Assembly: GCA_031308135.1 (NCBI GenBank)
Contig: JAHLJT010000631.1
Location: 175,791,282-175,855,281 of the forward strand
DNA from: Acheta domesticus
Lineage: Eukaryota > Arthropoda > Insecta > Orthoptera > Gryllidae
Direction of reading: 5' to 3'
Length of the DNA stretch: 64,000 bases
In this document: positions 35,081-46,928 of the stretch, one piece after another
Position numbering within the stretch: the first letter of the stretch is position 1
How the letters are laid out: each line of letters begins with the position of its first letter
The notes under the pieces: model-generated
What the model was told of the DNA's origin: nothing
Database searches by the model: none
Seen by the model: only the letters and a program-made list of their open reading frames with translations
Translations under genes and position numbers: made by a program

Positions 35081-35930
35081 GTCCATTCATAATGCTAACA
35101 TAAACACAAGCATTACGCATAGACATAAACTTTAACATAAGTGAAAGACTATAGCAGTGGTGTCAAGGTCTTCTACTGGTGGCAGTGGCACGCGTTCTGG
35201 CATGCCACGAGCTCCTCTGCGCAACTAGCGTTGGGAAAGGAAACTGTTAGTAACCCCGCCGTTTTACAATAGTGATGGCGTTGTCTCTGGTGGCGGGGTG
35301 ATGAACTACATAGAGGGGCGATTTCGTCGTGGCACTCGTGTCACGGACTCCTGCTCGTGGCATCGACCTTGACAACACGGAACTAAAGTATTTACAATGT
35401 TCAACATAGCCGTAAGCAAAATAAGATTTTCTATTATCTAGTTTACTATTAGTTGGATATCTAGTTTACTATTAGTTCGATTTCGAGATATCGACTGTGT
35501 CCCTGGCCTACGATTTATATAATATTTTAATTTGAATAAAAATGAAAACTAAATGAAACTTCTATGAATACAACTAACTTAACAGTATTATGAATCCTAC
35601 AACAAAACTAAATTATAAAGAGATCGTACGCTACAAAACAAATCAGAACACCCCGAAAATCAACCACCAATCTGGAAATCCAGACTTTTGTTCGATCTAT
35701 CGACTTCGATCCTATTTCTATGCTCAATTTGCGTTACCATACTGTGATTGGTTAATTTCTTATTTCTTACTTAACCATAAGGGCAGAAGATTGACGCTTG
35801 CAAGATTTAAAGTTAACGTCGCACGTGTTATGCATAAGTAAACGCTTATCGAATGAGTCCGCTTACAGACGTAGTACTAACTCTTATGTTAACACCATGC
35901 TTATGTTTATGTTTGCATTGTGAATGAGCC
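35081..35930. mobile_element. Putative DNA transposon / MITE with inverted termini
   Basis: GTCCATTCATAATGCTAACA followed by TAAACACAAGCAT at 35081 corresponds to the reverse complement of the right end (GGCTCATTCACAATGCAAAC, ATAAACATAAGCAT) at 35890-35930. TTAACATAAG occurs inside both ends. The interior carries no transposase. The first bases of the left end are diverged and I could not confirm a target duplication, so superfamily is open. Confidence 0.6.
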
Positions 35931-35934
35931 TTCG

Positions 35935-36800
35935 GAACTGATATACTGCAGCGGAAAGTAGCAATTTTTCGTTACAAAATCTTGTATTCTGATGTCGAAA
36001 CTGGTGGTCCTAAAATAGCACATGCTTTCTCTCAATATTGCTAACTTTTGCAATTTTTGAAAATTCAGATAGATCAAGGAAAATCGTACCTGCGTCATTT
36101 TTATAAGCGTACTTCAAGCTATTCGAGAAAAAATTAAAGAAAACTATTAGAGACACTTTTGAAAAAAATACTTATTCTTTCGGCATGTGTAGTTCATAAG
36201 GACGTAAAAGCGGATAAACCTTGTTCCATTATAAATTACTTCCTCTACCACCTTGTGTAGTCACAATTCGCATTTTGAAGATCCTTGAAACCGAAAAATT
36301 TGTTTGCGGCAAAACGCCTGCCTCTTTATCTGTCCGTCCGACCATTCGTAGGCACCGCTGGTTATATAAACCGTTGAGACCGTTCAGACCATTTTCTCCA
36401 AACTTGATATCCTGCGAACAATCTGGCCGAACTCAAAGTCCTGCGAATTTCAAATTTCGTATTTTAAATTTGTGAGATAGATGACTGTTCAGCCAATTTC
36501 CTCCAAAATAGTATTCTCCAATCGATGTGGGTAATGTCGCGGCCGTTTGAATTTGAAACCGAGATTTTAATTTTGGGAGGTACTTTACATGAAGCCCTTG
36601 GGACATTTTCGCAATTTTCAAAAACGTGGTTCCATCGTTTTTTATTAAATTTTGTTGTTAGATAGTGTGAAGGGCGTTTAAGAGAATGGTGCTGGTCTCA
36701 TGTTCATTGAAAACTCGAATTTTTTGAAAAAAGGCCAAAATTTTTTTCGGCGTCTTCGTACAAACAAAATGTTAGAGATTTTTTCTACTAATGAAATCTG
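35935..36800 (+). repeat. Diverged hp310-related sequence
   Basis: The first 240 bp are an inverted or scrambled piece. From about 36225 the usual plus-strand order appears: TTCCTCTACCACCTTGTGTA, AAGATCCTTGAAACCGAAAA, a TCTGTCCGTCCG tract, TTTACATGAAGCCCTTGGGA, and TTCGGCGTCTTCGTACAAAC. There is no 3' terminus. Confidence 0.6.
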
Positions 36801-36810
36801 CTCCTTAACA

Positions 36811-37063
36811 TTCCGTCACTCGCGCGGCGATTGGTAACACGAGTTCTCGCGCTCTGGACTCCGTCCAACGCACACATTACGGGTTTTTCTTTTTTTATTC
36901 ACTTTTCTCATTTATCTGTAGACTGCAGAAAGAAACAGTAAATAATTACAAAACCATATTTGAAGTTTACATTATATTTCCGTCACGCGCGTGGCCATTC
37001 GTAGAACGAATACTCGCGCGTTGGACTACGTCTAACGCCAGATTTATTCGGTTTTCTACGTCT
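36811..37063. repeat. Direct repeat, about 85-bp unit x2, offset about 168 bp
   Basis: TTCCGTCACTCGCGCGGCGA ... CTCGCGCTCTGGACTCCGTC at 36811 recurs as TTCCGTCACGCGCGTGGCCA ... CTCGCGCGTTGGACTACGTC at about 36978. Both units continue into AACGC and a T-rich stretch. They are GC-rich units in AT-rich spacers, and function is unknown. Confidence 0.75.
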
Positions 37064-37129
37064 AATATTTAGGTTTTTGCACAGTAACGATGAGAAACGC
37101 ATTAATACATTTGAAATATTAAACTGTCT

Positions 37130-37450
37130 CGAGAGCGAGCGAGCGGGAGAAAGAGACACAGGGAAGAGAGAGAGAGAGAGAGAGAATCAGAGAGAGCGAT
37201 AGAGAGTGACAGAAAGATAGAGAAAGAGAGAAAAAGAGATAGAAAGAGATAAAAAGAGAGAACGACAGAGAAAGAGAAAGAAAGGAGAAAAAGCAAGAAG
37301 GAAAGAAAGACGGAGAGAAAGAAAGAATGAGAGAGCATGAGAGAGCGCGAGAGAGAACCAGAGCTAGTGAGAGAGAGACAGAGAGAAAGAGCGAGAAAAA
37401 CAGAAAGAGGGAAAGAGAAAGAAAGGGAGAGAGAAAGAAAGATACAGGCA
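37130..37450. repeat. GA-rich polypurine tract, about 320 bp
   Basis: Interrupted GAGAGA/GAAAGA with almost no pyrimidines on the plus strand. Long Ser/Leu/Phe frames on the minus strand and Arg/Glu/Lys frames on the plus strand are composition artefacts. Confidence 0.95.
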
Positions 37451-37784
37451 AAGAGGGCAGGCAGGTGGCATTATCTTCCTCAGTTCATCTACAGTTATCT
37501 AGCGGTCAAGAAAAATGATATCCACTTGCCGAATGTTATCCATCGTCAAACAGTGCTCATATCTACAATTGCATCACCTTACATATTTTTCAGTCTTTCC
37601 TGAATGCAAATGGGCATTTCATCTTCTCCCTTCAGGAATGCAATCACACAACACTGTCTCTGACGAACATCGATGCCGTTTTGCAAACGACTGTTGTGCT
37701 CCTACGCGTTGACGCAACAAGTTACTACTATAGAGGATTGTAGAAGGTGCGGCAAATAGCACTTGACTTCTTACTTGCCCTTAT
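37451..37784. other. Unassigned sequence
   Basis: Nothing recognised between the GA tract and the hp310 copy. Confidence 0.5.
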
Positions 37785-39194
37785 ACGAGCAGAGAAACTT
37801 ATGTAATGCTCCGCAAAAAAACGGCAAATTTTCCGTCTGTCTGTCCGGTGAATGTGAACAACACTAGCGCTTAAACTATGCGTACGATTTTTTCCAAATT
37901 GAAGAAACCCCTGTTCATCTGACTTGAGTTGAAACTCTGAGATTTTTAAAAACATTCATTAATTTTTGGGGGTACTTTACATGATTTCCCCGGGCATTTT
38001 AAAAATTTTCTCAAAAACGTCTCAAATTTTTTCTTTAAGTTTCTTGTAAGAATAGAGTAAAATACACTTATAAAGGTGGCATACGTCCTATTTTCACGGT
38101 TAACTATGAATTTATGAAAATTGCAAAGTTTGTATTTTATTCGGCGTCTTCCTCCAACTACAAAATTGCAGATAGAGAATTTTTCTTCATACAAAATTTG
38201 ATCTCCAAAGTGAGTTTTTTCTTTAAGGTCAGGCACATTTGTTTGAAAATTTTAGTAGTTTTCGCGTAATATTGCGTGCAATAAGTGCAATTTTAAAAAA
38301 TTACAAAAACAAGATTTTCTCCAAAACGATTCCAAATGTTTTCTTTAAACTTTTGTTACAGATAGTGTTAAATGTGCTCTATGAGATGACATACACGCCA
38401 TATTGCGCTATTCTTGTGTTTTTTTTTTTAAATTACAAAAATGTATTTTTTGTGACTTGTCTTTCACGTCAGTAATATTTACATTAGTAGCGATTTTTGC
38501 ACATCATTATATTTAAGAGTACATGTGCTTTCAATAATGTGAAGTTAAGGTTTTCGAGAACTCAACATTTTTTTTTTTTTTGTGAAAACGAGCTAAAAAT
38601 TCCGCATTTTCAGAAACGCTCCAACGCCATTTTCTTAAAAATTGGTCAAAATTCTTTCTTCAAACTTTTGGAACGAATAGTGCTAATTGCACTCTTTAAT
38701 ATGACGAAAAGTTCAATTTGGGGTATTTTTTGTTTTTTTAAAAATTACACAAATGTAATTTTTTTAAATATCTCTCATACCGTTAATATGCACATTTCCA
38801 GCAATTTGTAAACACTATTGAATTTGTGCGTGTAAGTGCTTCAAATGACTTTAAATGAAGTTTTTTGAAAACTCAAAAATTTTCTGTGAAAAAGAGCATC
38901 AAATTTCAAATTTACAGTAGCGTTTAAACGCCATTCTCTTAAAAACGGCTTCGATTTCTTTTTAGGAAAATTGCAATTTCGGACAAGGTTGTAGTGTATT
39001 TTAATATTCTAAAATTAATATTTCCGTTCCACCGTTAGAAAACCGAAAAATTAATAAAATGTCAAAAAAATATACTTTGGGCAGCGATAGAAGGCAGCTG
39101 GCAAGACTATATGGCATTTCCGAATGGTTAGCTCTGGGCCAAGAAAATAGAACACTAATACGGGAAAGTCTGTGCCATTCTGTAGCATCACTAA
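37785..39194 (+). repeat. hp310 repeat, near-complete copy
   Basis: The 5' hairpin is eroded (CTTATACGAGCAGAGAAACT), followed by TATGTAATGCTCCGC and a very short TCTGTCTGTCCGG. The GTGAACAACACTAGCGCTTA segment and all modules follow, and the 3' end CTAATACGGGAAAGTCTGTG ... GCATCACTAATTA ends at about 39194. Module anchors such as AAACGTCTCAAATTTTTTC and AAACGATTCCAAATGTTTTC recur about every 310 bp. Confidence 0.88.
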
Positions 39195-39343
39195 TTACTT
39201 AACTAATTTACTTTGCGACTGACCTTCATTTATTATAAAGCTGCTTTGGTGGCTTTCAGTATCACAAAATACATCTGCACGAAGTTCTGTGAAACATTTT
39301 TTGAAAACTGAAAGTATTTTTTGTAAGCTTCAATGCAATTAGC

Positions 39344-39398
<55 letters not shown>
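39344..39398. repeat. (ATT)n microsatellite, 3' flank of the second Dong/R4 copy
   Basis: About 18 ATT units directly abut the 3' end of the minus-strand LINE, so read on that strand the LINE ends in (AAT)n, as does the copy at 9366. Confidence 0.97.
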
Positions 39399-39399
<1 letters not shown>

Positions 39400-40484
39400 C
39401 CTCAATATCAAGACTAAAGATGTCATCTGTCGGCTGAATATAAAATCTACACTAGGTTGTAACCAGCTACCTAAGGAGCAGATCTAGAGACTGTCGGTGC
39501 CTCTACAATACTTGGCGCAAAATGTGAGCTGTTCCAAATAACGCGATTTCTTGCACTTCCCGGTCTTTTGAATTACCTGGGAGTATAGACAAGTTCTTAC
39601 ACAAATTTTGTGTAACAAATCCCAGAGCTCCGATAACTATCGGTTCGACCTGTGCTTTTTCGCCTCACATGCGGCTGATCTCGGTTTCCAAACTCGTATT
39701 TAACTTCGTATTTAAGACGTTTCTCTGCCTCCTTGGTAACGACGTTTTGATCTCAAGGTACAGCGCCATCAACAAGTAAACACGATTTTTTCTCCAAATC
39801 CCGTATAACTATATCCGGTTTGTTTGCCGCTATCGTGCAATCAGTTTGAATTAATTGGTCATACAATATCGTCCACAATCCAACAGACGTCACCGATTTT
39901 GGTGAGTGTTCGTACCACTTGGGGCATTTGTTTGGAACTGTACAGATCTGCCAGTGGAGGTAGCTACACACCCTGTCGTGTCTTTTCGAGTATTCGGTCT
40001 TTGCTAGAATTGGACAAGCTGACACAATATGATCAATGGTTTCTACGTATTCCTTGCAAATGCGACATTTATCATCTGGGGAAATTTTGAGAACCGCTTT
40101 ATGATAATGTCGTGTTCTCAATGCTTGATCTTTGGCAGCTATTACAAGTGTTTTCGATTCTGGCTTCATTCTTCCTCTTTTGAGCTACATAAATGATTGA
40201 TCTTTAATTATCTGTACCCTGTCCATTCGTTTCAAATATTGTCCGAGGAGTGGTTTATCTCTCCACGATTTCTTTAACATTTTTTGTGTCTCACATTTCA
40301 TGTTAAGTAGCATTAGAAGTTCAGTGTCTCTGTTATTCTGGGTGTCTTGCATAGTCTTGTTCGCAATGCTTCTTGCTACACTTACAACGCCTCTGTTTCC
40401 CATTCTTCGTTCAGATTTTATGACCTGCCTCATTAGTGGGTCGTTTTGATGGCTGACTACATACTTTCCCATCCCGACTATGAC

Positions 40485-40486
<2 letters not shown>
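39399..40486 (-). pseudogene. Dong/R4-type LINE, second copy, C-terminal fragment
   Basis: On the minus strand the 3' UTR and protein match the 9366-11181 copy throughout. From GKYVVSHQNDPLMRQV (near 40470) it passes through KKSWRDKPLLGQYLKRMD, the zinc knuckle CRICKEYVETIDHIVSAC, and KPDIVIRDLEKKSCLLVDG in the endonuclease. Stops differ from copy 1: a Trp codon became TAG near 40183, and a Cys codon became TGA just after the LVD motif, where Val is also Gly. Copy 1 is intact at both places, so these are independent decay events. The 5' end is cut at an (AT)n tract. Only RNA-binding and endonuclease parts remain, without RT. Confidence 0.9.

Positions 40487-40530
<44 letters not shown>
40487..40530. 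repeat. (AT)n microsatellite
   Basis: About 20 AT units at the truncated 5' side of the minus-strand LINE. Confidence 0.95.
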
Positions 40531-40532
<2 letters not shown>

Positions 40533-40587
40533 AAGATATAGATTGTCATTCTATTAAGTAAAAGTACTTAACATAGCGGTAAGGTCC

Positions 40588-40812
40588 AAAAAAGTAATTT
40601 TGACAATCACCTTCTTTTAACTGATTGTATTTCATTAATTATTACACATGACGTTTTGGAGGAATTTTTGTCTCCTTCATTAAACACTGTAAAATACATA
40701 TGCCAAGGATTGACGTTAAAAAGAAAGCATTTTTCTATAGGTTATTGTACGTTTTTAAAGAACGACATACACATATAATTCACAATTGTATCCTTAAAGA
40801 AGAAAAAATTAC
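40588..40812 (+). repeat. Dispersed direct repeat, copy 1 of 2
   Basis: AAGTAATTTTGACAATCACC, TTCTTTTAACTGATTGTATT, GAGGAATTTTTGTCTCCTTC and AAACACTGTAAAATACATAT are each matched at 42058-42285 in the same order. The two copies are about 1.47 kb apart. A frame running to 40927 has no recognised domain. Confidence 0.75.
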
Positions 40813-42057
40813 AGAAGTAAAGGTTGAAAACAGTGTGACACACGAGGGAGAAATTTTGGTTGAGCTCAGAAATCCTACCCATCTCTTATACTTCATTAAG
40901 TTTAATCATGAAAACACGTTGCGATAAACGTTTTTAGCGAAATGTTTTATTATTTTCCGTGTAATATGCACTATTTTCAACTGCACATGAACTAAAGATT
41001 TTAATTCTTACTTCTCTAGTGGAATAGACGATGTAATTTAATGAAAAGGTGAAGGAAGAGTTTCCAAATGCTTCCTTTAGTTACTTTAATATGGGTTTCT
41101 CCTAGGAGGAGAAAAACTGCTCTTGCGAAGTAGGAGGAAGTAATGAATGTTCGAGCTATGCAGGCAGATTGTAGCTATACCATTTAGAGGCCTTGTGCAA
41201 GTACCGGCTGAATTAACTCAGACCCACCATTACCGTTGTCTCCAGTGACGCGGTCCGGAAGGTCCTAGAGTGTCGGATTTTTGTCTCTTGGGTTGAATTC
41301 AGCCATAGGAATTTAGAAGGATTCCACTTCGACCGTAACATTGCGTTTTTTGAACAAACTGTTTATCGAAATAATTATAACATTATCATTTATTCAATAT
41401 TTGTAAACACATTAAACTATTAACTTTCCTGTATTCTCTATTTTTAATAAAATTCCCCAAATATTATTTTCCAAATATTTAAATACAAAATATTTATTTT
41501 ACCAATGTTTATTAGCATTGTTCTGTTTCATTAAAGGTTCATTTTACAGTGTAAATGAATGTTTTATGAATAATAGGTACGTAATTTGAATGTTGTTAAC
41601 ATTGTTGAAAACAGAGATGGAGTACGATGAAATACTACTTCTAAACAAGAATTATTCCGGAATTATTTTGCCCACGGTGTCAAGGCCTGTCGAAAATCCG
41701 AAAACCTAATCAAAAATGTGTGTTACACATAACTGAAAGTCATTGTTTTACTTTTTGGATAGCTATAGGGAAGTTTAAATAAATCATGTTTTACGCCGAT
41801 GGTAATGAAAACAGCAGTACAGATTTCATTTTAAATTAGCTCTGTAGCATTGTTCATCGTGACTATGCAGATGCTGGGTACTCGATTTGGTTTCTTCAAG
41901 GCCACTAATGACGTCAAGGCCATAGCACAGGATACAACGCGTTGAATCAAGTAACTACAATCTGTTATGGTGTACGTCATTTCTCATGCAACCCATAGGC
42001 TCGTGAAGTTACTTTCTTGGATGTAAAAGGTAATTATTATTTAACATAGAGATAAAT
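40813..42057. other. Unassigned spacer between two direct repeats
   Basis: No gene recognised. Flanking direct repeats make this stretch the possible interior of an unrecognised element. Confidence 0.4.
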
Positions 42058-42285
42058 AAAAAAGTATTTTTGACCATCACCTTCTTTTAAATGATTTTAT
42101 TTTATTAATTATTAAACATGCCGTAACGGAGGGATTTTTGTCCCCTTAATCAGACACTGTAATACACATATATCAATAATAAACGTTTTATACAAAAAGC
42201 ATTTTTTTCAGGATCTTGACAAAAGTTTTTTCAAAAAGTAACATATACAAGCAATTCACAGTATTAGCTTTACAGAAGAAATTCT
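42058..42285 (+). repeat. Dispersed direct repeat, copy 2 of 2
   Basis: It matches 40588-40812 (AAGTATTTTTGACCATCACC, GAGGGATTTTTGTCCCCTTA, AGACACTGTAATACACATAT). Moderate divergence, so not recent. Confidence 0.75.
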
Positions 42286-44089
42286 CGGTGTTATGGTCTA
42301 CTAGTGGTGCAGATATCCTTAGAGATTCAGTACTCGATCATGAGTAGAGGGTCATATACGCAGAATAACGTACTTTCTATCAATGTTAAAATATATTAAA
42401 ATTGAAGTAAATTAAAATTCTTTGGTATTAACATTAATAATTAAAAACCTATCTAATGAATACATTAAGATTACTAAACAATGTCTATAAGACTTTTCAT
42501 TGTCTAAAAATCATTATGTATGCACCTGACACGACAATATGAATCTGAATGCGAATGCCAATTCGAACACGAAAGCACATTTCACTGACCTTTGTTCTTT
42601 CCAACCTGGTCGGGGGTGAATTTGGAGCGGGATTGATTTGTAACCTGGCAGGCGCTATGAGGAAACTTGTTTCTAGGAGAAGAGGGGTAAGCGGCAAGGG
42701 AAGAGGGTACATGGGAGGTAGGGGTTATTTCTGTTGAAACTTGACTAGAACATTGTCATATAAAGTCGTAAACGTATTTCCGTTTTCGTGTTCGTAGTGG
42801 CACAGGAGATACTTTATCAACGAGTATAAGGTAGTTTCTAACAAGCGACGTTAGGGGTGAGTAATGTATCATTCTCGAGTAAAGTATCTATTGTTTTTGT
42901 GTAATATTTGAAGTGATTTAATTTCAATTTTTAATATGATGTAATATTTTTTTAAAAGTATGTTAAATTGCGTCAGGCCAAAAAGTTTGCTGCCAATTGC
43001 GCTTGCACCAAGCCCGAAACGCTCAGAAGAATGTATTTAAAAAATCATTCTTAGATGCTAAAGAGATATATGTAGCTGCATATTATCCAATAAGAGGGGT
43101 CTTTAACCTACTAAATAAGATAGATAAATAAATTAATTTAACAATTAAACAAACAAATAAGTAAATAAATAAACTCAATTCACAAGCAGTGTCACGAAAG
43201 TGAAGGTGCGCTCTTGTTGCAGCACTGGACATCGTGAAACCCTGCCGGCGCGCGGACCCGAATCTTGGAAGCTGCGTGCGCGACGCCTTCAACGCGTTCA
43301 TACACCTGAAGTTCGCGGGTGAGTACAAAGGACAAAGCTTTTTCGGTTGCGAGGACCCTGCGACTCATATTCATCTTCTCTGAATAACATCCAGCGAATA
43401 TCTGCCGTCATGAAGTCATTCCAGAAACCTTGGAAGCCTTGGTCCTCTGTTCAGACATCTTGGTGGATACGTTTACCGTGTTTATCACTCACGTCACCGA
43501 GGTCATCAGGAAAGAAATCTAAATGGAGGTGTAGGAAGTGTAACTTAAGAGACATTTTACAGCTTAGTTTTTTAATGTACCCAAGAGTCTCTTGATTCCA
43601 TTAACAAAATCCAAAGATGTGTTTTTCACTAGTAAATGTTAACACACCGACTGAAAACTAGTTCAGGAGTCATCTTGTTTTTCGGGAGTCATGGTTTGTG
43701 CGAATGTATCATCTTTTAAAAGCTCTCGGATTTGAGAAGGTTCCTTCCTTCAGTTTTGCTGCGCTGATTTTTTAAAATTTTTCACAGAAATACTGGAAAG
43801 CTCCATAGTCTTCCTTACCCATCGTCTTCACAAAACAATTAATCCGAATTTTATATGAGGTGAAGGAAGAAATATTGTTGGGATGAACGAGAGGAATATT
43901 GAGATATCTACGTTTTCCAGGCTCATAAGAAACTCTTCTGTCTCTGACTCTTCTTTATTTGTTTTGACATACGCTAGGCAAAACAAGAGGTCATTTCATC
44001 GCCAGCAAGAGCAGTTCCTGAAGGAACGGCATTGCCGTTGAGGATTCGCACAATTACCATATGAAAACTATCATATCTTAGAAACTGTT
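42286..44089. other. Unassigned sequence
   Basis: No exon or repeat family recognised. A modest GC-rich patch lies at 43200-43330. Confidence 0.45.
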
Positions 44090-45130
44090 CGTGTTAGATA
44101 AAATCTAAGGCCATATTTGGAATCAGCGCGTGTCAGTAAATCTCACACATTTTCTTATCTGATGATTTTCATTTTTGACAAGGTAAGTCCCTATTTTGGG
44201 GGAAAATTTGTACATTTGCAATATTAAAACCATCTTATCACAAAAAGGATACATGCTAGAGAAATTGTAAGTACACATTTGGTATTAGGGCACTTTGTAA
44301 AACACACATAGTTTTATTTTTAATGATTTTTCATAGTTGACGTATGTAACTGTTTACAAATTGCGTATTTTTCACTTAAAATAATGCGAAAACTTCTCAT
44401 GTTTTCAAAAAATTTTATATAAACCTATTCAAAGAAATATCTTTGGAGAATACGTTTAATTATTTGAAAACATTTTGCTAAGAAAAGTTCTCTCTTTTCA
44501 ATATTGTTGTTGTAGGAAGACGCAACAAAATTTTGAACTTTTGCATATTTACCGAAAATTTGGAGAATTAAACGAAAATGAGGACGTGAGTCTTTTTCTA
44601 AAAGTCCTTTGTCTGTCCGAGCAAAATATGAATTAAAAAAGTAGTAGTGAAGTTCGATAAAATTTCGAAATTGTTGTTTGATAAAATTATGAAACCCATA
44701 AGAATTATTTTCAATATTGCAGGGCTTTGCATTCGGTCAGATTAGGGAATAACAATTTTGGATAAAATCGCCTAAAAAATTTGAGCGTCCTGACGGTCGG
44801 ATAAACGATTTGAATTCAACACATTTTTCGGAATCAATTACCTACAAAACCTGAATTCTGATTGACACAAGACTAATTACAATTCTGACTGTCACAAGTA
44901 TTAAAAGAAGTAATTTACTACCTAAAGCAACAACAGTTATGCAGTTTGTTTTAGATATCAAGGCCTCGATGGTATTTTAAACGAAAATAAAATTAACAGT
45001 TAATAATGATTTACCAGGGTCCCACAATACAAGATTTTCTATCGAAATATCATCTTCATCTATCATCTCTGCAATATTACAATACTTTCCCTTACGACGT
45101 AAGTACATAGTTGGGGAGAACGTAAAATGA
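44090..45130 (-). repeat. Old hp310-related fragments
   Basis: Scattered landmarks read on the minus strand. TTGTTGTTGTAGGAAGACGC near 44500 is the reversed GCGTCTTCCTACAACTAC phrase. GGCCTCGATGG and AGGGTCCCACAATAC lie at 44960-45030. ACAATACTTTCCCTTACGAC near 45080 resembles the reversed 5' end with its hairpin. Heavily diverged and incomplete. Confidence 0.5.
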
Positions 45131-45824
45131 AAAATGATTATGAATTTTGAATCTAGACTCCAAATGCTATCAATACACATTTTGATGACCGACCGATTGA
45201 TTTGCGTTTTAGTACAAAATTCTAATACTGTGCTTACGCGCAGTCGATGAAACATGAAATACACACATGTCCTCGGTTTGAATGCCATTACTCGAGGTAA
45301 CATGTTTCAAAAGAAGTTGTAAAGTGTTTTTTAATGGTTATCCGGAAAATTATTAACACCTCACTGTTTCTTGCTGAGTTGTGTACCTTTCTCAATTATG
45401 AAGTGAAAATGTTTACACAGTGTAAAAATAAAACAAAATTATGTGGCATCATCTGGACTTTGAGTTCATTGCGTAATAAAAATGTCACCTTCTGAATACT
45501 GAAACAACCTCAGCCTTCTAACAACCTCACCTTCTGAATACTGAAATCATTAAGAGTAAAATCGTAAGCATGTGAACAGTCCAAAAGAATCTCATTGTTT
45601 CAATTTTCAAGTGATGAGCTAATTAGCGAACTTCAAAAGTTCACAAGTTTCTTCTCAGTCCAAGGCAACATAATCACCATTTTTACCCTCTCGAATACTT
45701 CAAACGTAGTGAACAGAAAGCTATGTAATTCTGCAGAACTAAAAACGATATTTTTTTAGCAGAAAAATTGAATTATTGAGAAACGCCGAGAAATAAACCT
45801 TGAAATACACCTTTTATTCACACA
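45131..45824. other. Unassigned; short hp310-like start at about 45715-45780
   Basis: AGCTATGTAATTCTGCAGAA and the following poly-T/GCAGAAAAATTG resemble the post-hairpin hp310 segment. The remainder is unassigned. Confidence 0.4.
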
Positions 45825-46650
45825 CTTATTGTTAGAAAAGGCATTTGACTGATTAATGAGACACTCTGGGCAAGCATGAAAAGAAACGAATACCCAGAAA
45901 ACTACTAGAAATAATAAAAAGCATGTATGATGAAATTCTCGTATATGTGAATCTTCCGAATACAAAAAGAGGGTATTTTATAATAAATCAAGAAGTTAGA
46001 CAAGGGTGCCCACTATCTCCTACATTGTTTAATGTTTATATCGATGCACTTCTCTCAGAATGGAAGAATGATTTACACAATAAATTAATTTCAATAGGAA
46101 ATACTAATACTCAAATAAACACTCTCTTGTTTGCTGATAGAGTTTTGGTCACTAACTGTGAAGATGAGCTCCAGAAATTGACACAAATTACAAAAGAGGT
46201 CCTTCAGAAGTAAATATCCCATATGAACAAAAATAGTAATAAACATCACTATCGAAGTATCTAACGTCCAATATTTAGGATGCAACGCAATATATCTTAA
46301 TGAAATTGACGTGCTCATCACAGCCAAAAATATCTAAAGTTCAGGTTATCTGTGGCACTCTCAAAAGAGCATTGAGAAAGGAAGCACGAAAAGAAACCAC
46401 AACGTATATAAAACATATATAACAGCTTTATAAAACAATGGACATATCTACTCTACTGAAACGGTGCGAAACGTGGGTAACAACACTTAAGGAAGAAGAA
46501 TTAACGCAGAAGAAATGAGATTCTTGAGGTATGTGAAAGAATGCACTTTAATGGACCATATCAGAAATGAGGATATAATAGAAGAATTGCGAATTATCGG
46601 CTTACAAGAAAAAATAAATACATATAGAAAAAACTGGATAGACGATTTAC
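45825..46650 (+). pseudogene. Non-LTR retrotransposon RT fragment (jockey/RTE-like group), dead
   Basis: EKAFD followed by frameshifted INETLWASMKRNEYPEN and EIIKSMYDEI lead into an open stretch (45923-46213) with VRQGCPLSPTLFNVYIDAL, a core RT motif. The catalytic FADD reads FADR (46130-46141), so the second Asp is lost. A broken thumb region with TLLKRCETWVTTLK follows. The C-terminal EMRFLRYVKECTLMDHIRNE and LQEKINTYRKNWIDDLQRV are typical of insect 'endonuclease-reverse transcriptase' LINEs. At least three frame breaks are present. It lacks the endonuclease half. The clade is tentative. Confidence 0.88.
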
Positions 46651-46654
46651 AAAG

Positions 46655-46885
46655 AGTGAACAAAATCGGCTGCGTGGTCGAGATCCCTAAGTCAGTAGTG
46701 CAGTAGTGATCTCGGACCGAGAGGTCACGGATTCGAGTCCCACCTCGGGCATGGTTGTATGTGTTCGTCCTTTCACCTCTATCATCACCATGGCGTTTCA
46801 TCCTCATACCATAACGTTAAGCCCATTAGTGGTCACTAGTGACCTAGTATTTGATGCGACCTTAAATAACAAAAAAAATGAACAA
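46655..46885 (+). repeat. tRNA-derived SINE, third type
   Basis: The head GGCTGCGTGGTCGAGATCCC has an A-box-like segment. ACGGATTCGAGTCCCACCTC is a good B box at about 46729-46748. The body contains TCCTTTCACCTCTATCATCA, and the tail is AAATAACAAAAAAAATG. It directly follows the dead LINE's last coding motif, possibly having inserted there. The GACCGAGAGGT anticodon-arm sequence is shared with the SINE at 52321. Confidence 0.8.
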
Positions 46886-46928
46886 TGAGAAATGGTCAAA
46901 GCCGGCCTATTAATATCTCCCAAAAGGA

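Noticed and set aside
34681..35135. Six overlapping long frames in a GC-rich block
   Set aside because: All six are long on both strands, as expected where stop codons are rare. The CCACG repeat lies inside and no domain is recognised.
37102..37603. Long Ser/Leu/Phe (minus) and Arg/Glu/Lys (plus) frames
   Set aside because: They lie on a GA/CT low-complexity tract and carry no domain or splice context.
46655..46760. Possible tRNA gene with a good B box
   Set aside because: The head is too long and arms do not fold to a standard cloverleaf by eye. It is followed by a SINE body and A-rich tail.
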